DNA of 64,000 nucleotides from assembly GCA_005884765.1 (NCBI GenBank), contig VAZV01000133.1, positions 62,001 through 126,000 of the forward strand, given 5' to 3'. The DNA comes from Alphaproteobacteria bacterium. GTDB lineage: Bacteria > Pseudomonadota > Alphaproteobacteria > Rhizobiales > Xanthobacteraceae. The notes under the pieces were generated by a model. The model had not been told where the DNA came from. It did no database searches and saw only the letters and a program-made list of their open reading frames with translations. Positions within the stretch are counted from its first letter, which is position 1. Every line of letters begins with the position of its first letter. The position numbers were made by a program, and so were the translations under genes. Positions 53,378 through 61,489 of the stretch are shown here, one piece after another.

Positions 53378-54211
53378 ATGAAGCTGTTCACAGGATGGGC
53401 CGTTTCGGCCGGGCTGGTTCTCGCGGCGTCAGCCGCGAATGCTCAAATGCTGGCGCCCAATGATGTCGGGAAGGCGCACTATCAGGCAGCGTCAGATGTC
53501 GAAGGTCCCTATACGACGATGCCGCCGCCCGCGCCCTATGCGGGGCTACCGCCGGAGGCGCCGGTGACGCGCTACGGGCCGGCGTTGTTGCCGCCCCTGG
53601 AGGTCTACACAATCGTTCGCGAGAACGGCTTTTCGCCGCTCGGAATTCCGCACCAGCGCGGTTACGTCTACGTGATCGCGGTCCTCGATCGCTCCGGCGA
53701 AGACGGAAGGCTGATGATCGACGCGCGCGACGGCCGGATCATCCGCTTCACGCCCGCGTTCCGGACGGGCGGCTATTATGACGAGGATTATCCGCCGCGC
53801 TATGGTTCGCCAGGTCGGGGCCCGTATGGTCCGTCAAGCTATGATCGGTCCGGCCCCGCGCCCTATGGCGCGGCGAGCCCAGTGCCTTATAGCGCGGCAG
53901 GTCCGGGGTCTTATGATGCGGTAGGTGCGGGAGCGTTGCCGGCGGCGACCAATGTCAGAGGCGCGCCGCGGCCGCCAGCCTCCATTCCGCGCATCGCAAG
54001 CCGCGCGGTGCCGGTTCCCGCAGCGAAACCGGCGGAGTTGGCGGTCAAGCCGGCGCCACAGCCGATGCAGCAGTCGGCCGCTGTGCAGGCGAAGCCGGCT
54101 GACGCGCCGGCCGCGCCACCGCCCGTCGCTTCGCCCACCGTCGCTCAGGCCAAGCCGGCACCCACCATCCAGCCGACCCAGGAAATGCCGAAGGTGCAGG
54201 GACTGGAGTGA
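53378..54211 (+). CDS. Secreted Pro/Ala-rich protein with a PepSY-like segment (277 aa)
   Basis: ATG 53378 is selected since AGGAG lies eight bases upstream; an ATG two codons earlier is also possible. MKLFTGWAVSAGLVLAASAA is the signal peptide (cleavage ANAQ). Residues about 55-120 hold a small domain, PLEVYTIVRENGFSPLGIPH and GYVYVIAVLDRSGEDGRLMI DARDGRIIR, resembling the PepSY-like domains of Bradyrhizobium secreted proteins. The rest is low-complexity: PYG/PYS repeats then Ala-Pro-Lys-rich tail ending PKVQGLE. Probably periplasmic or surface-exposed; function unknown. A bidirectional terminator lies downstream. Confidence 0.75.
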   Translation: MKLFTGWAVSAGLVLAASAANAQMLAPNDVGKAHYQAASDVEGPYTTMPPPAPYAGLPPEAPVTRYGPALLPPLEVYTIVRENGFSPLGIPHQRGYVYVIAVLDRSGEDGRLMIDARDGRIIRFTPAFRTGGYYDEDYPPRYGSPGRGPYGPSSYDRSGPAPYGAASPVPYSAAGPGSYDAVGAGALPAATNVRGAPRPPASIPRIASRAVPVPAAKPAELAVKPAPQPMQQSAAVQAKPADAPAAPPPVASPTVAQAKPAPTIQPTQEMPKVQGLE

Positions 54212-54246
54212 GGCGGAGGCGCCGCTTGGGATCCACTAAATAAATA

Positions 54247-54296
54247 GCGCCGTCATTCGGGCACGGGCGAAGCAAGCCAGCCCGGAATGACGGCGC
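54247..54296. repeat. REP-like palindrome (family 3, copy A)
   Basis: GCGCCGTCATTCGGGC ... GCCCGGAATGACGGCGC form complementary arms. Related to 62751-62787. Confidence 0.75.
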
Positions 54297-54327
54297 AAAA
54301 AACGCCCCGGTTTGTCCGGGGCGTTTT
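54297..54327. terminator. Bidirectional intrinsic terminator
   Basis: AAAAAACGCCCCGG-TTTGT-CCGGGGCGTTTT: ten-base-pair stem flanked by A-run and T-run, serving the secreted-protein gene (+) and the hsp20 gene (-). Confidence 0.88.
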
Positions 54328-54363
54328 CGCGCTCAGCAATGGTTTGCCGAGGATTGGATCGCG

Positions 54364-54840
54364 TTAGGCCGCAACCTTGCCGGCCGAGCCGTCAACCACT
54401 TGGGCCGCCTTCTCGCCCGAGGCGATTGGAATGCTGCGGGGTTTCTTGGCCTCGGGGATCTCGCGGACGAGATCGACGTGGAGCAGGCCATTCTCAAGCG
54501 AGGCGTTCTTCACCTGCACGAAATCGGCAAGCTGGAAGGCCCGCTCGAAGGTGCGCGCGGCGATGCCGCGGTACAGCACTTCGGACTTGTCCTTGCCGTT
54601 CTCATTGGCGGTCTTCTCGCCCTTGATCGTCAGCGTGTTCTCCTTCGCGACGATCGAAAGCTCGCCCTGAGAGAAGCCCGATACCGCGACGCTGATGCGG
54701 TAGGCGTTCTCGCCGGTCCGCTCGATATTGTAAGGGGGATAGCCGGGGCTGCCGTCGGAAGCCGCCTGGTCGAGCAGGGAAAAGAGCCGGTCGAAGCCGA
54801 CGGTGGAACGATAAAACGGAGTAAGGTCGTAGGTACGCAT
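54364..54840 (-). CDS. Small heat-shock protein, Hsp20/alpha-crystallin family
   Basis: 158-residue holdase chaperone. ATG 54840 has GGAGG six bases upstream and the family N-terminus MRTYDLTPFYRSTVGFDRLF follows. The alpha-crystallin domain (about 35-125) contains YPPYNIERTGENAYRISVAV, GFSQGELSIVAKENTLTIKG and the conserved YRGIAARTFERAFQLADFVQ, with LENGLLHVDLVREIP before the C-terminal PRSIPI, an I-x-I-type oligomerisation motif. The 5' leader is a ROSE-type thermometer and the promoter is RpoH-like, so expression should rise at heat shock both transcriptionally and translationally. Class A-type rhizobial sHsp. Confidence 0.95.
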   Translation of the reverse strand: MRTYDLTPFYRSTVGFDRLFSLLDQAASDGSPGYPPYNIERTGENAYRISVAVSGFSQGELSIVAKENTLTIKGEKTANENGKDKSEVLYRGIAARTFERAFQLADFVQVKNASLENGLLHVDLVREIPEAKKPRSIPIASGEKAAQVVDGSAGKVAA

Positions 54841-54950
54841 AGTAGTCCTCCATTGAGCGACTGTTAAAGGTGACCCGCCCGCCATCGGGCCGGGCTTAGT
54901 CTGTGTGCAGCCTTGTGCTTCGGTTCCGAAACACTGGTGGCGGCCTGCAC
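54841..54950 (-). promoter_or_regulatory. ROSE-type RNA thermometer in the hsp20 5' UTR
   Basis: On the transcript, the 3' hairpin reads AG-UCGCU-CAAU-GGAGGA-CU: the Shine-Dalgarno GGAGGA pairs with UCGCU, fitting the ROSE signature UYGCU opposite the Shine-Dalgarno, including the G-G mismatch. Bradyrhizobium japonicum hspA has AUC-UUGCU-CCUU-GGAGGA-U at the same place. One or two upstream GC-rich hairpins (for example around CCCGGCCCGATGGCGGGCGGG) complete the element. At low temperature the ribosome site is masked. Confidence 0.85.
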
Positions 54951-54957
54951 GAAAGTG

Positions 54958-54986
54958 ATATGGGAAAAGCCCAGATCGCGTTCAAG
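54958..54986 (-). promoter_or_regulatory. RpoH-type (sigma-32) promoter of hsp20
   Basis: On the minus strand CTTGAA, 16-17 bases, then CCCATAT, near-consensus for alphaproteobacterial RpoH promoters. Transcription from it would give a leader of about 110 bases, as found for ROSE-controlled genes. Confidence 0.75.
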
Positions 54987-55069
54987 AGGGCGGAATGATT
55001 GCCTTTTTGACGTTTTGCCCGTTGCCCACCCTTGATTCCCAGCCCGATTTGCCTGGCCCGGTTCCATCC

Positions 55070-56017
55070 ATGACGCTCGTCTCTATTCCCGCCAATCCGG
55101 TTCCGGAAGACGTCGTCACCGGAACCATCAAGACGCCCGACGGCGCGGAGTTACGTTTCGCGCGCTGGGCGCCGCCGGCGGGCCGCAAGGGCACGGTCTG
55201 CGTCTTCACCGGGCGCGCTGAGCAGATCGAGAAATATTTCGAGACGGTACGCGACCTGCGCGACCGCGGCTTTGCGGTGGCGATGATCGACTGGCGCGGC
55301 CAGGGCCACTCGTCGCGGCGCCTGCGCGATCCGCGCAAGGGCTATGTGCGCGACTTCTCTGATTTCGAAGTCGACGTCGAAACCTTCGTGCAGCAGGTGG
55401 TGCTGCCGGATTGCCCGCCGCCGCATTTTGCGCTCGCCCATTCGATGGGCGGCGCCGTGATGCTGCGGCTCGCACATGCGGGAAAACGGTGGTTCGACCG
55501 CATGGTGCTGTCGGCGCCGATGATCGATCTGCCAGGGCGCAGCACGTCGTTTCCGGTGCGCGCGCTGCTGCGGGTGATGCGGCTGTCAGGCCAGGGCAGC
55601 CGCTATGTGCCCGGCGGCAGCGACCAACTGGTCGGCGCACAGTCCTTTATCAACAATCCCCTGACCAGCGATCCCGTGCGCTACGCCCGCAATGCCGCGA
55701 TCCTGGAGGAAGACCCGACGCTGGGGATCGCCTCGCCCACGGTCGCCTGGGCCGATACTGCGTTTCGCGCCATGCACGGCTTTCGTGCCATCGACTACCC
55801 TTCCGAGATCCGCCAGCCGATCCTTATGCTGGCAGCCTCCAACGACGCCATCGTCTCGACCTCGGCGATCGAGGAGTTCGCCTATCACTTGCGCGCCGGA
55901 TCGCATCTCGTGATCGCCGGTTCCAAGCACGAGATCCTCCAGGAGCAGGACCGCTACCGCGCCCAATTCTGGGCGGCGTTCGACGCCTTCGTGCCGGGCA
56001 CGCCGCTGTTTGGCTGA
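55070..56017 (+). CDS. Alpha/beta hydrolase, monoacylglycerol-lipase/lysophospholipase-like
   Basis: 315 residues from ATG 55070; a longer frame to 54995 would run into the hsp20 promoter region. The nucleophile elbow is AHSMGGAVML, with Asp in LMLAASNDAIVSTSAIEEFA and His in VIAGSKHEILQEQDRYRAQF as remaining triad members. VAMIDWRGQGHSSRRLRDPR is the PldB-type oxyanion/strand region. Cytoplasmic or membrane-peripheral lipase of the PldB family; substrate presumably a monoacyl lipid. Confidence 0.92.
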   Translation: MTLVSIPANPVPEDVVTGTIKTPDGAELRFARWAPPAGRKGTVCVFTGRAEQIEKYFETVRDLRDRGFAVAMIDWRGQGHSSRRLRDPRKGYVRDFSDFEVDVETFVQQVVLPDCPPPHFALAHSMGGAVMLRLAHAGKRWFDRMVLSAPMIDLPGRSTSFPVRALLRVMRLSGQGSRYVPGGSDQLVGAQSFINNPLTSDPVRYARNAAILEEDPTLGIASPTVAWADTAFRAMHGFRAIDYPSEIRQPILMLAASNDAIVSTSAIEEFAYHLRAGSHLVIAGSKHEILQEQDRYRAQFWAAFDAFVPGTPLFG

Positions 56018-56024
56018 AGTGGTT

Positions 56025-56780
56025 TCAGGCGTGCGCGAGCTTGTAGATCGCGCTGCCTGAGAGATAGAGCCCGAGGAAAATCATCGCGATCAAGAACCAG
56101 CGGCGAAAGGCTTCGGCCGGCATCCGCGTGCGCACGGCCTGGCCGATGAACATCCCGGTAAAGGAGCAGGCCATCGCCACCGCGCCGGGCAGGGCTGTGG
56201 TCGCCGTCAATAGTCCGGAAGCCGTAAGGTTGATGGTGAGCCCCAGCGTCGCCACCGTGAAGAAGACCCCGAGTGCCTGCACCAATTCATCCTTTTCCAT
56301 GCCGATCGCCTGCATGAATGGCATCGACGGGATCACCTGCACGCCGGTCGCAGCCGAAATCACGCCGGTGATGAGGCCGACGAGGCCGCCGATCCATTTC
56401 TCGTCCCGGCGACCGACGGAGAAGCGGAATTTGCTTAAGCCCATGATCGCATAGACTACCAGCAACAGCCCAAGCGCGACGGCGCTATAGCGCGAATAGG
56501 CACCGGTCAGCGATCCCGCGTTCAGCCAGATGCCGATGGCGGTGCCGACCATCAGCGGCCATAAGCGCCGGAGGATGTCGCGCAGGTAAGGACCCACAAA
56601 AGTCTGCCAGATGTTGGTGACGACGGCCGGCACGATAACGATTGCCAGCGCCTGCGCCGGCGGCATCGTCACCACGAGCAGCCCCATCGACACCGTCGGC
56701 AGGCCGAGCCCGATCACGCCCTTGACGAAACCCGCCAGCAGGAAGGCGCATGCGATCAGAAGCAGAAATGGATCGAACAT
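56025..56780 (-). CDS. TauE/SafE family sulfite/anion exporter-like membrane protein
   Basis: 251 residues with seven to eight helices from ATG 56780; the extension to 56816 is not family-like. FLLAGFVKGVIGLGLPTVSM and GLVGLITGVISAATGVQVIP are the duplicated G-x-G-rich family signatures. Reported functions include sulfite or sulfoacetate export and other anion movement; the substrate here cannot be inferred. Convergent with the hydrolase gene. Confidence 0.92.
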   Translation of the reverse strand: MFDPFLLLIACAFLLAGFVKGVIGLGLPTVSMGLLVVTMPPAQALAIVIVPAVVTNIWQTFVGPYLRDILRRLWPLMVGTAIGIWLNAGSLTGAYSRYSAVALGLLLVVYAIMGLSKFRFSVGRRDEKWIGGLVGLITGVISAATGVQVIPSMPFMQAIGMEKDELVQALGVFFTVATLGLTINLTASGLLTATTALPGAVAMACSFTGMFIGQAVRTRMPAEAFRRWFLIAMIFLGLYLSGSAIYKLAHA

Positions 56781-56860
56781 ACCTGTGAGATTGACTGATC
56801 CGCCCAACCGGCACAATCTGGAGGTTACGGAGGCAGCCTTCGTAGAGAACGAAGGCTACT

Positions 56861-56942
56861 CGTCATTGCGAGGAGCGCAGCAACGAAGCAATCCAGACCT
56901 TCTTATTGCCAGGTGGATTGCTTCGCTTCGCTCGCAATGACG
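56861..56942. repeat. REP-like inverted element (family 2, copy B)
   Basis: CGTCATTGCGAGGAGCGCAG ... GAAGCAATCCA / TGGATTGCTTCGCTTCGCTC ... GCAATGACG. Ends 24 bases before the LysR start, so its right arm is part of the LysR promoter or leader. Confidence 0.88.
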
Positions 56943-56966
56943 GCAATCTTGCTCTGGGAAAGCATC

Positions 56967-57860
56967 ATGCGGTTCGATCTGATTGATCTTCAATTGTTCA
57001 TCGCCGTTTCCGATCAACGCAGCATCACGCGCGGCGCCGACCGCGCGCATCTTGCGCTCGCCTCCGCCAGCGCGCGGATCAAGGGCCTCGAGCAAGCGCT
57101 CGGCGTCGCGCTTCTCAAACGCGGCCGGCGCGGCGTCGAGCTCACCGCGGCCGGCGAAAGCCTGCTCGATCACGCCAGGATCGTCATGCACAATGTGGAG
57201 GCGATGCGCGGCGATCTCGCCGGTTTCGCCAGCGGCGTGCGGGCCAGCGTCCACCTGCTCGCCAATACGTCGGGACTGTCGGAGCATTTGCCGAAAGCGC
57301 TGGCTGCGTTCCTGCGCGAGCACTCCGATATCAACGTCGATGTCGAGGAGCGCGAAAGCGCCGATATTGCCAATGCGATCGCGGCAGGTTCCGCCGATCT
57401 CGGCTTTGCCGCCGAGCATGCCTTGCCCGACAATGTCGAGCGATTTCTGTTCAGCGAGGATCGCTTGACGCTGGTGACGGCAAAGCGCGGGCCGCTCGGT
57501 GGCCGCCGCCAGATCGATTTTGCCGATGTGGCCGCCTTCGACTTCGTCGGATTGACGACCTCGACCGCGCTGCAGATGCATATATCGAAGCACGCGGCCC
57601 GGCTCGGCATGCGCCTGCGTTTCCGTGCCCGGTTGCGGGATTTCGATGCGATCTGCCAGATGGTGGCGGCCGACGTCGGCGTCGCCGTGGTGCCGGAAGC
57701 AGCCGCCAGGCGCTGCGCGCGGTCGCTGCCGATCGTGATGATTCGGATCCGCGATTCCTGGGCCAACCGCAAGCTGGTGATCTGCGCCCGCAGCTTCAAA
57801 GCGCTGCCGCGGCCGGCCAAGCAATTGGTGGAGCATCTGCGAGGTGCCGCGCAGCGCTGA
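56967..57860 (+). CDS. LysR-family transcriptional regulator
   Basis: 297 residues from ATG 56967 (a GGGAAAGC site upstream; the frame upstream is REP-derived). HTH about 5-64: DLIDLQLFIAVSDQRSITRG ADRAHLALASASARIKGLEQ ALGVALLKRGRRGVELT. The effector domain follows with VHLLANTSGLSEHLPKALAA. Convergent with the TctC-like gene, which starts within four bases of its stop; LysR regulators commonly control neighbouring tricarboxylate or aromatic uptake genes, though convergent placement makes this uncertain. Confidence 0.93.
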   Translation: MRFDLIDLQLFIAVSDQRSITRGADRAHLALASASARIKGLEQALGVALLKRGRRGVELTAAGESLLDHARIVMHNVEAMRGDLAGFASGVRASVHLLANTSGLSEHLPKALAAFLREHSDINVDVEERESADIANAIAAGSADLGFAAEHALPDNVERFLFSEDRLTLVTAKRGPLGGRRQIDFADVAAFDFVGLTTSTALQMHISKHAARLGMRLRFRARLRDFDAICQMVAADVGVAVVPEAAARRCARSLPIVMIRIRDSWANRKLVICARSFKALPRPAKQLVEHLRGAAQR

Positions 57861-57864
57861 ACCT

Positions 57865-58833
57865 TCACTTCGTCGTCTCGACGCCGGCGTGCTTGATCAC
57901 ATCGGCCCACTTCCTGGTTTCGGTGGCGATAAAGTGTCGAAAATGCTCCGGCGTGTCGCCGGCCACCGTCAGGCCCTGATCGGCGAGCTTCTGTTGCACG
58001 CTCGCGTCGGCCATCGCCTGGTTCGCCAGCCGGTTCAAGATGGCGACGATCTTCTCGGGCGTTCCCGCCGGCGCGATCATGCCGTACCAGTTTTCGATCA
58101 AAAGGTCCGGCATGCCGACTTCCGCCGTGGTCGGCACATCGGGCGCGGTCGGCGCGCGCGCAGGCGCGCCAAGCGCGATTGGCCGCAGTGTGCCGGCTTT
58201 GATGTGCGGCAAGAGTACCGGCAGATCGAGGAACGTCATCTGCACCTGCTGTCCCAGCAGATCGTTGATGGCCGGTGCCGCGCCGCGATAAGGCACGTGC
58301 ACGATGTCGATCTTCGCAGTCAGCTTGAACAGCTCACCGGCCAGATGCGGCAGGCCGCCGACGCCGGCGGAAGCAAAATTGAGTTCGCCCGGTTGCGCCT
58401 TTGCCAGCGCGACGAGCTCAACCATATTCCTTGCCGGAACATTGCTCGCCACCACCAGCATCTCCGGCACGGTCACGACCAGCGTGATCGGCGCGAAATC
58501 CTTGGCCACGTCGTAGGCGACTTGTTCCATCGTGGGGCTGATGGCGAGCGCGCTCGCGCTCACAATGCCGATGGTGTAGCCGTCAGGATTTGATTTCGCG
58601 ACCGCGTCGGTACCCAACACGCCGGCCTGTCCGCCGCGATTGTCGATCACGATCGGTTGCTTGACGAGCTCCGACATGCGCTGTCCGACCACGCGCGCGA
58701 TGATGTCGTTCGGACCGCCGGGCGGAAATGGCACGATCAGCTTGATCGCTTTGATCGGAAAATCCTGGGCAGGGGCCAGTGCTGGCAGTAGCGCTAGCGA
58801 CAATCCGGCGAGCATCGTCCGCAACTTATTCAA
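57865..58833 (-). CDS. Tripartite tricarboxylate transporter-type solute-binding protein (TctC/Bug family)
   Basis: 322 residues from TTG 58833, which has GGGGAGG four bases upstream; a downstream ATG at 58815 is the alternative. Signal peptide LRTMLAGLSLALLPALAPAQ. Bug-fold signatures: FPIKAIKLIVPFPPGGPNDI IARVVGQRMSE, GGQAGVLGTDAVAKSNPDGY and FASAGVGGLPHLAGELFKLT. Rhizobia and betaproteobacteria carry many such orphan binding proteins without adjoining TctAB membrane genes, as here. Ligand unknown, probably a carboxylate. Confidence 0.93.
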   Translation of the reverse strand: MNKLRTMLAGLSLALLPALAPAQDFPIKAIKLIVPFPPGGPNDIIARVVGQRMSELVKQPIVIDNRGGQAGVLGTDAVAKSNPDGYTIGIVSASALAISPTMEQVAYDVAKDFAPITLVVTVPEMLVVASNVPARNMVELVALAKAQPGELNFASAGVGGLPHLAGELFKLTAKIDIVHVPYRGAAPAINDLLGQQVQMTFLDLPVLLPHIKAGTLRPIALGAPARAPTAPDVPTTAEVGMPDLLIENWYGMIAPAGTPEKIVAILNRLANQAMADASVQQKLADQGLTVAGDTPEHFRHFIATETRKWADVIKHAGVETTK

Positions 58834-59089
58834 GCAAGCCTCCCCAGGTCGCAGACTGCTCTTGCGGCGCGGGCATATCACCCTTTGCCAGGCGCCCTTG
58901 GTCGATGACTCCTAAGAGTATGCCGCTTGACGCTGCACCATGCCAGAGGCTCACGCGCCACCGTGGGAGATGGTCCGAACGATCGACGAATATCCTGACG
59001 AAGTGTCGGGCATCTCACACTTGCGCGATGAATTCGGCGCTATCAGCCTAACGAAAGCCTTTTCTGCCAACGAAAGATCGGAGCGCATC

Positions 59090-60286
59090 ATGTTTGAAGC
59101 GGATCGCCGTATCTTCCTTCAGTCGTTTGCGATTGGTGCCGGCTCGCTTGCGACCTCGCGGGCCTTCGCGGCCGCTCCCGATGGACATGCCGCGGGCTAT
59201 GATGTTTCGCCGGCGTCGGATTACCTAAAAACGATTCCGCGAAAGTCCGGCGACCCCGTCGTCTTCACGGCTTCGCTCGACAAGGGACCTATCAAGGCCA
59301 CGTCCGGTGGCTGGGCGCGGGAAGTCACCACGCGCGGGCTTCCGATTGCCACCCATATTGCCGGCGCGCATCTGTTTCTCAACGCGGGCGGTGCCCGCGA
59401 AATGCATTGGCATGATTCCGCCGAATGGGCGTACATCGTCGAAGGACACTGCCAGGTCGCGGTGGTCGACGCCGAGGGCCAGGCCGAGGTCGTCAATCTC
59501 GGGCCGGGCGATCTGTGGTATTTCCCGAAAGGCCATGGCCACTCGATTCAGACCCTCGGTGCGGCGCCGTGTCACGCCATTCTCGCGTTTGACGACGGGC
59601 TCTATTCGGAACATGGCACATTCGGCATCAGCGACTGGATGAGCCGTTACGACACCCTGGTGCTTTCGCAAGCCTTCGGCGTATCGGCGGAAGCCCTTGC
59701 GCGGATCCCGAAGGCCGAAACCTACATCATGCAGGGCGAAGTGTTGCCGTTGGATGGTCCGCAGGCCCATGCGGCGCGCGAGCTCGACCGCGGGCGAAGT
59801 CATCGCTACCCGCTGATGGCGCAAAAGCCCAAGGTCTCCACGCCCGGAGGCGCGCTCTATGTCGCCTCGGCAAAGGAGTTTCCGGTCTCAACGACACTGA
59901 CGGGGATGGTCTTGAAACTGAAGCGCGGCGCGATGCATGAACCTCATTGGCACACCGATGCCAATGAGTGGCACTATGTGTTGAAGGGGCGAACGAGGGT
60001 CACGCTTTTTGCGGCTGACAAGCGCGTCGCGGTAGCCGAACTTTCACCGGGCGAGTGCGCCTACATTCCGCGCAATTGCGGACACTCGATCCAGAACGTC
60101 GGGCCGGAAGATGCCGAGATCGTCGGCGTGCTGGACAACGCTGCCTACCACGAAAGCAGCCTGTCAGACTGGCTAGCGAAGGCGCCCCGCCATCTGCTCG
60201 CGAATAATTTCGGCATCGCGGAAAAGGACATCGCCAACTTCAGCAGGAAACGGATGGTGATTGCCCCCTCGCTTACCCCGACGTGA
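59090..60286 (+). CDS. Oxalate decarboxylase-family bicupin with Tat signal
   Basis: 398 residues from ATG 59090 (GGAGCG six bases upstream). ADRRIFLQSFAIGAGS is a twin-arginine signal, so the folded protein is exported. Cupin 1 Mn ligands: His106, His108, Glu112, His151, with Arg103 at the substrate site (GAREMHWH). The lid reads Ser173-Glu174-His175-Gly176 where Bacillus OxdC has SENS; the catalytic lid glutamate is kept. Cupin 2 ligands: His286, His288, Glu293, His332, with His283 replacing the usual arginine (AMHEPHWH). Reaction expected: oxalate to formate and CO2. The altered lid and cupin-2 residue leave room for a modified activity. Confidence 0.9.
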   Translation: MFEADRRIFLQSFAIGAGSLATSRAFAAAPDGHAAGYDVSPASDYLKTIPRKSGDPVVFTASLDKGPIKATSGGWAREVTTRGLPIATHIAGAHLFLNAGGAREMHWHDSAEWAYIVEGHCQVAVVDAEGQAEVVNLGPGDLWYFPKGHGHSIQTLGAAPCHAILAFDDGLYSEHGTFGISDWMSRYDTLVLSQAFGVSAEALARIPKAETYIMQGEVLPLDGPQAHAARELDRGRSHRYPLMAQKPKVSTPGGALYVASAKEFPVSTTLTGMVLKLKRGAMHEPHWHTDANEWHYVLKGRTRVTLFAADKRVAVAELSPGECAYIPRNCGHSIQNVGPEDAEIVGVLDNAAYHESSLSDWLAKAPRHLLANNFGIAEKDIANFSRKRMVIAPSLTPT

Positions 60287-60357
60287 CGAGTTGCCTCGAC
60301 AGAGGGTCGATTGAACGGGCTGCTGGAAGCTGGTGCCACAGCATCGGAGGATTTACG

Positions 60358-60681
60358 ATGACCGCAATTCTTCGTTCCTTTGTCATCGGGGCGACGCTGC
60401 TCCTGGCCGCAATCGCCACGGCCCGGGCAGAGGACCAGACGATCGATCTGAGAGTCGGTTTCGGATCGTCATTGGTGCTCGATCAGGCCTTTGAGACCGT
60501 ATTGATCGGCGATTCAAATGTCGTCGACGTTCATACCCACGACAATCGTTCGGTCATTCTCGAGCCGCTGGCCCCGGGAGCCACCAATCTCATTTTCCTG
60601 GACGACCAAAATATCGTCATCGCCAACGTCCCGCTCCTGGTTCGCCAATCGGCCGTCAATCTGGTCGGCAAAATTCCATAG
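60358..60681 (+). CDS. Short exported protein with pilus-assembly (CpaC N-terminal) domain
   Basis: 107 residues from ATG 60358, with GGAGG seven bases upstream. Signal peptide MTAILRSFVIGATLLLAAIA (cleavage ARAE). The mature 84 residues match the N-terminal domain of CpaC/RcpA secretins (T2SS-T3SS_pil_N): IDLRVGFGSSLVLDQAFETV LIGDSNVVDVHTHDNRSVIL EPLAPGATNLIFLD. It lacks the secretin pore domain, as in stand-alone members common in Bradyrhizobium. Function unknown. Confidence 0.85.
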   Translation: MTAILRSFVIGATLLLAAIATARAEDQTIDLRVGFGSSLVLDQAFETVLIGDSNVVDVHTHDNRSVILEPLAPGATNLIFLDDQNIVIANVPLLVRQSAVNLVGKIP

Positions 60682-60702
60682 GCTGGATTTCTGAAGACGC
60701 AG

Positions 60703-61212
60703 CTAACCTGCTGCGCTTGTCGATCCTATCGCCCGCATCGCCGCGAAAACCAAAACAACCAGCCCGATGAAAGACAGTTGAGAACTCACGCCAATCGGCC
60801 AAGTAAGCCTTCGTTTTGTATGAATCCAAAGGTGGAATCGTTGCAAAGTTCGAAGGGGTTCCCGCGGATAAAGCCGATGTGCGAGTTGCAAGGGATCCGG
60901 CAGCATCGCGCCCAACGCCCCAAGGAGGACGGAAAATTCGGCCGCAGGAGTCGCATAGAGCCAAAGCGCAATGGCTAAGCCGATGCACGCGTCAAGCGCA
61001 ATCAATCCGAGATCCCGACATAAGAACCAACTCAGCGTCAGTGCGGCCCTGCTGTTGGGCTTAACTGAGATCGCGCGGAGCGGATAATCCCAATGCGGGA
61101 TGGCATCGATTGCGAAATGGCTTGCCATTCCGCTGGCAAACGCAAGCGCCGGATGATCCGGCATCAGGCTCGCGATCGCAGCGCCAACTATCGCATGCGT
61201 GCTAAGAATCAC
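60703..61212 (-). CDS. YdjM-like predicted membrane-bound metal-dependent hydrolase
   Basis: 169 residues with four helices. MILSTHAIVGAAIASLMPDH PALAFASGMASHFAIDAIPHWDY contains the conserved THAIVGA and SHFAIDAIPHWD blocks with histidine/aspartate residues characteristic of this group. Additional block LGALGAMLPDPLQLAHRLYP and FHLWIHTK. Catalytic activity unverified. Convergent with the preceding gene. Confidence 0.78.
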   Translation of the reverse strand: MILSTHAIVGAAIASLMPDHPALAFASGMASHFAIDAIPHWDYPLRAISVKPNSRAALTLSWFLCRDLGLIALDACIGLAIALWLYATPAAEFSVLLGALGAMLPDPLQLAHRLYPREPLRTLQRFHLWIHTKRRLTWPIGVSSQLSFIGLVVLVFAAMRAIGSTSAAG

Positions 61213-61489
61213 TGCGGTGCCCTCCGGGCGTCAGGGCAGTTTCGTGTTCTCTTAAACAGAAGCTTTCATTTCGTGTAGCGGAAGTTGATAAATGCCTTAA
61301 CAGGTGGTGCAACGCTCGTTAAGCTAAATGCTGGCGCTCCGGGTCGGTTCGAACGGAAAACAAAAAATTACCGCCGGAAGGCGGTCTGTCTGCAGCCCGA
61401 TGCTTTGCGGGCGACCCAAATGGCTGCCATCGCGGTCCCTCTGGCGGCGTGGTGCAACCGCCGCCGCCGCAGCCAATAGTCTCGGTAGT

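Noticed and set aside
61285-61479. 64-codon plus-strand frame with MAAIAVPLAAWCNRRRR-type end
   Set aside because: No ribosome-binding site and no recognisable family; possible but not supportable.
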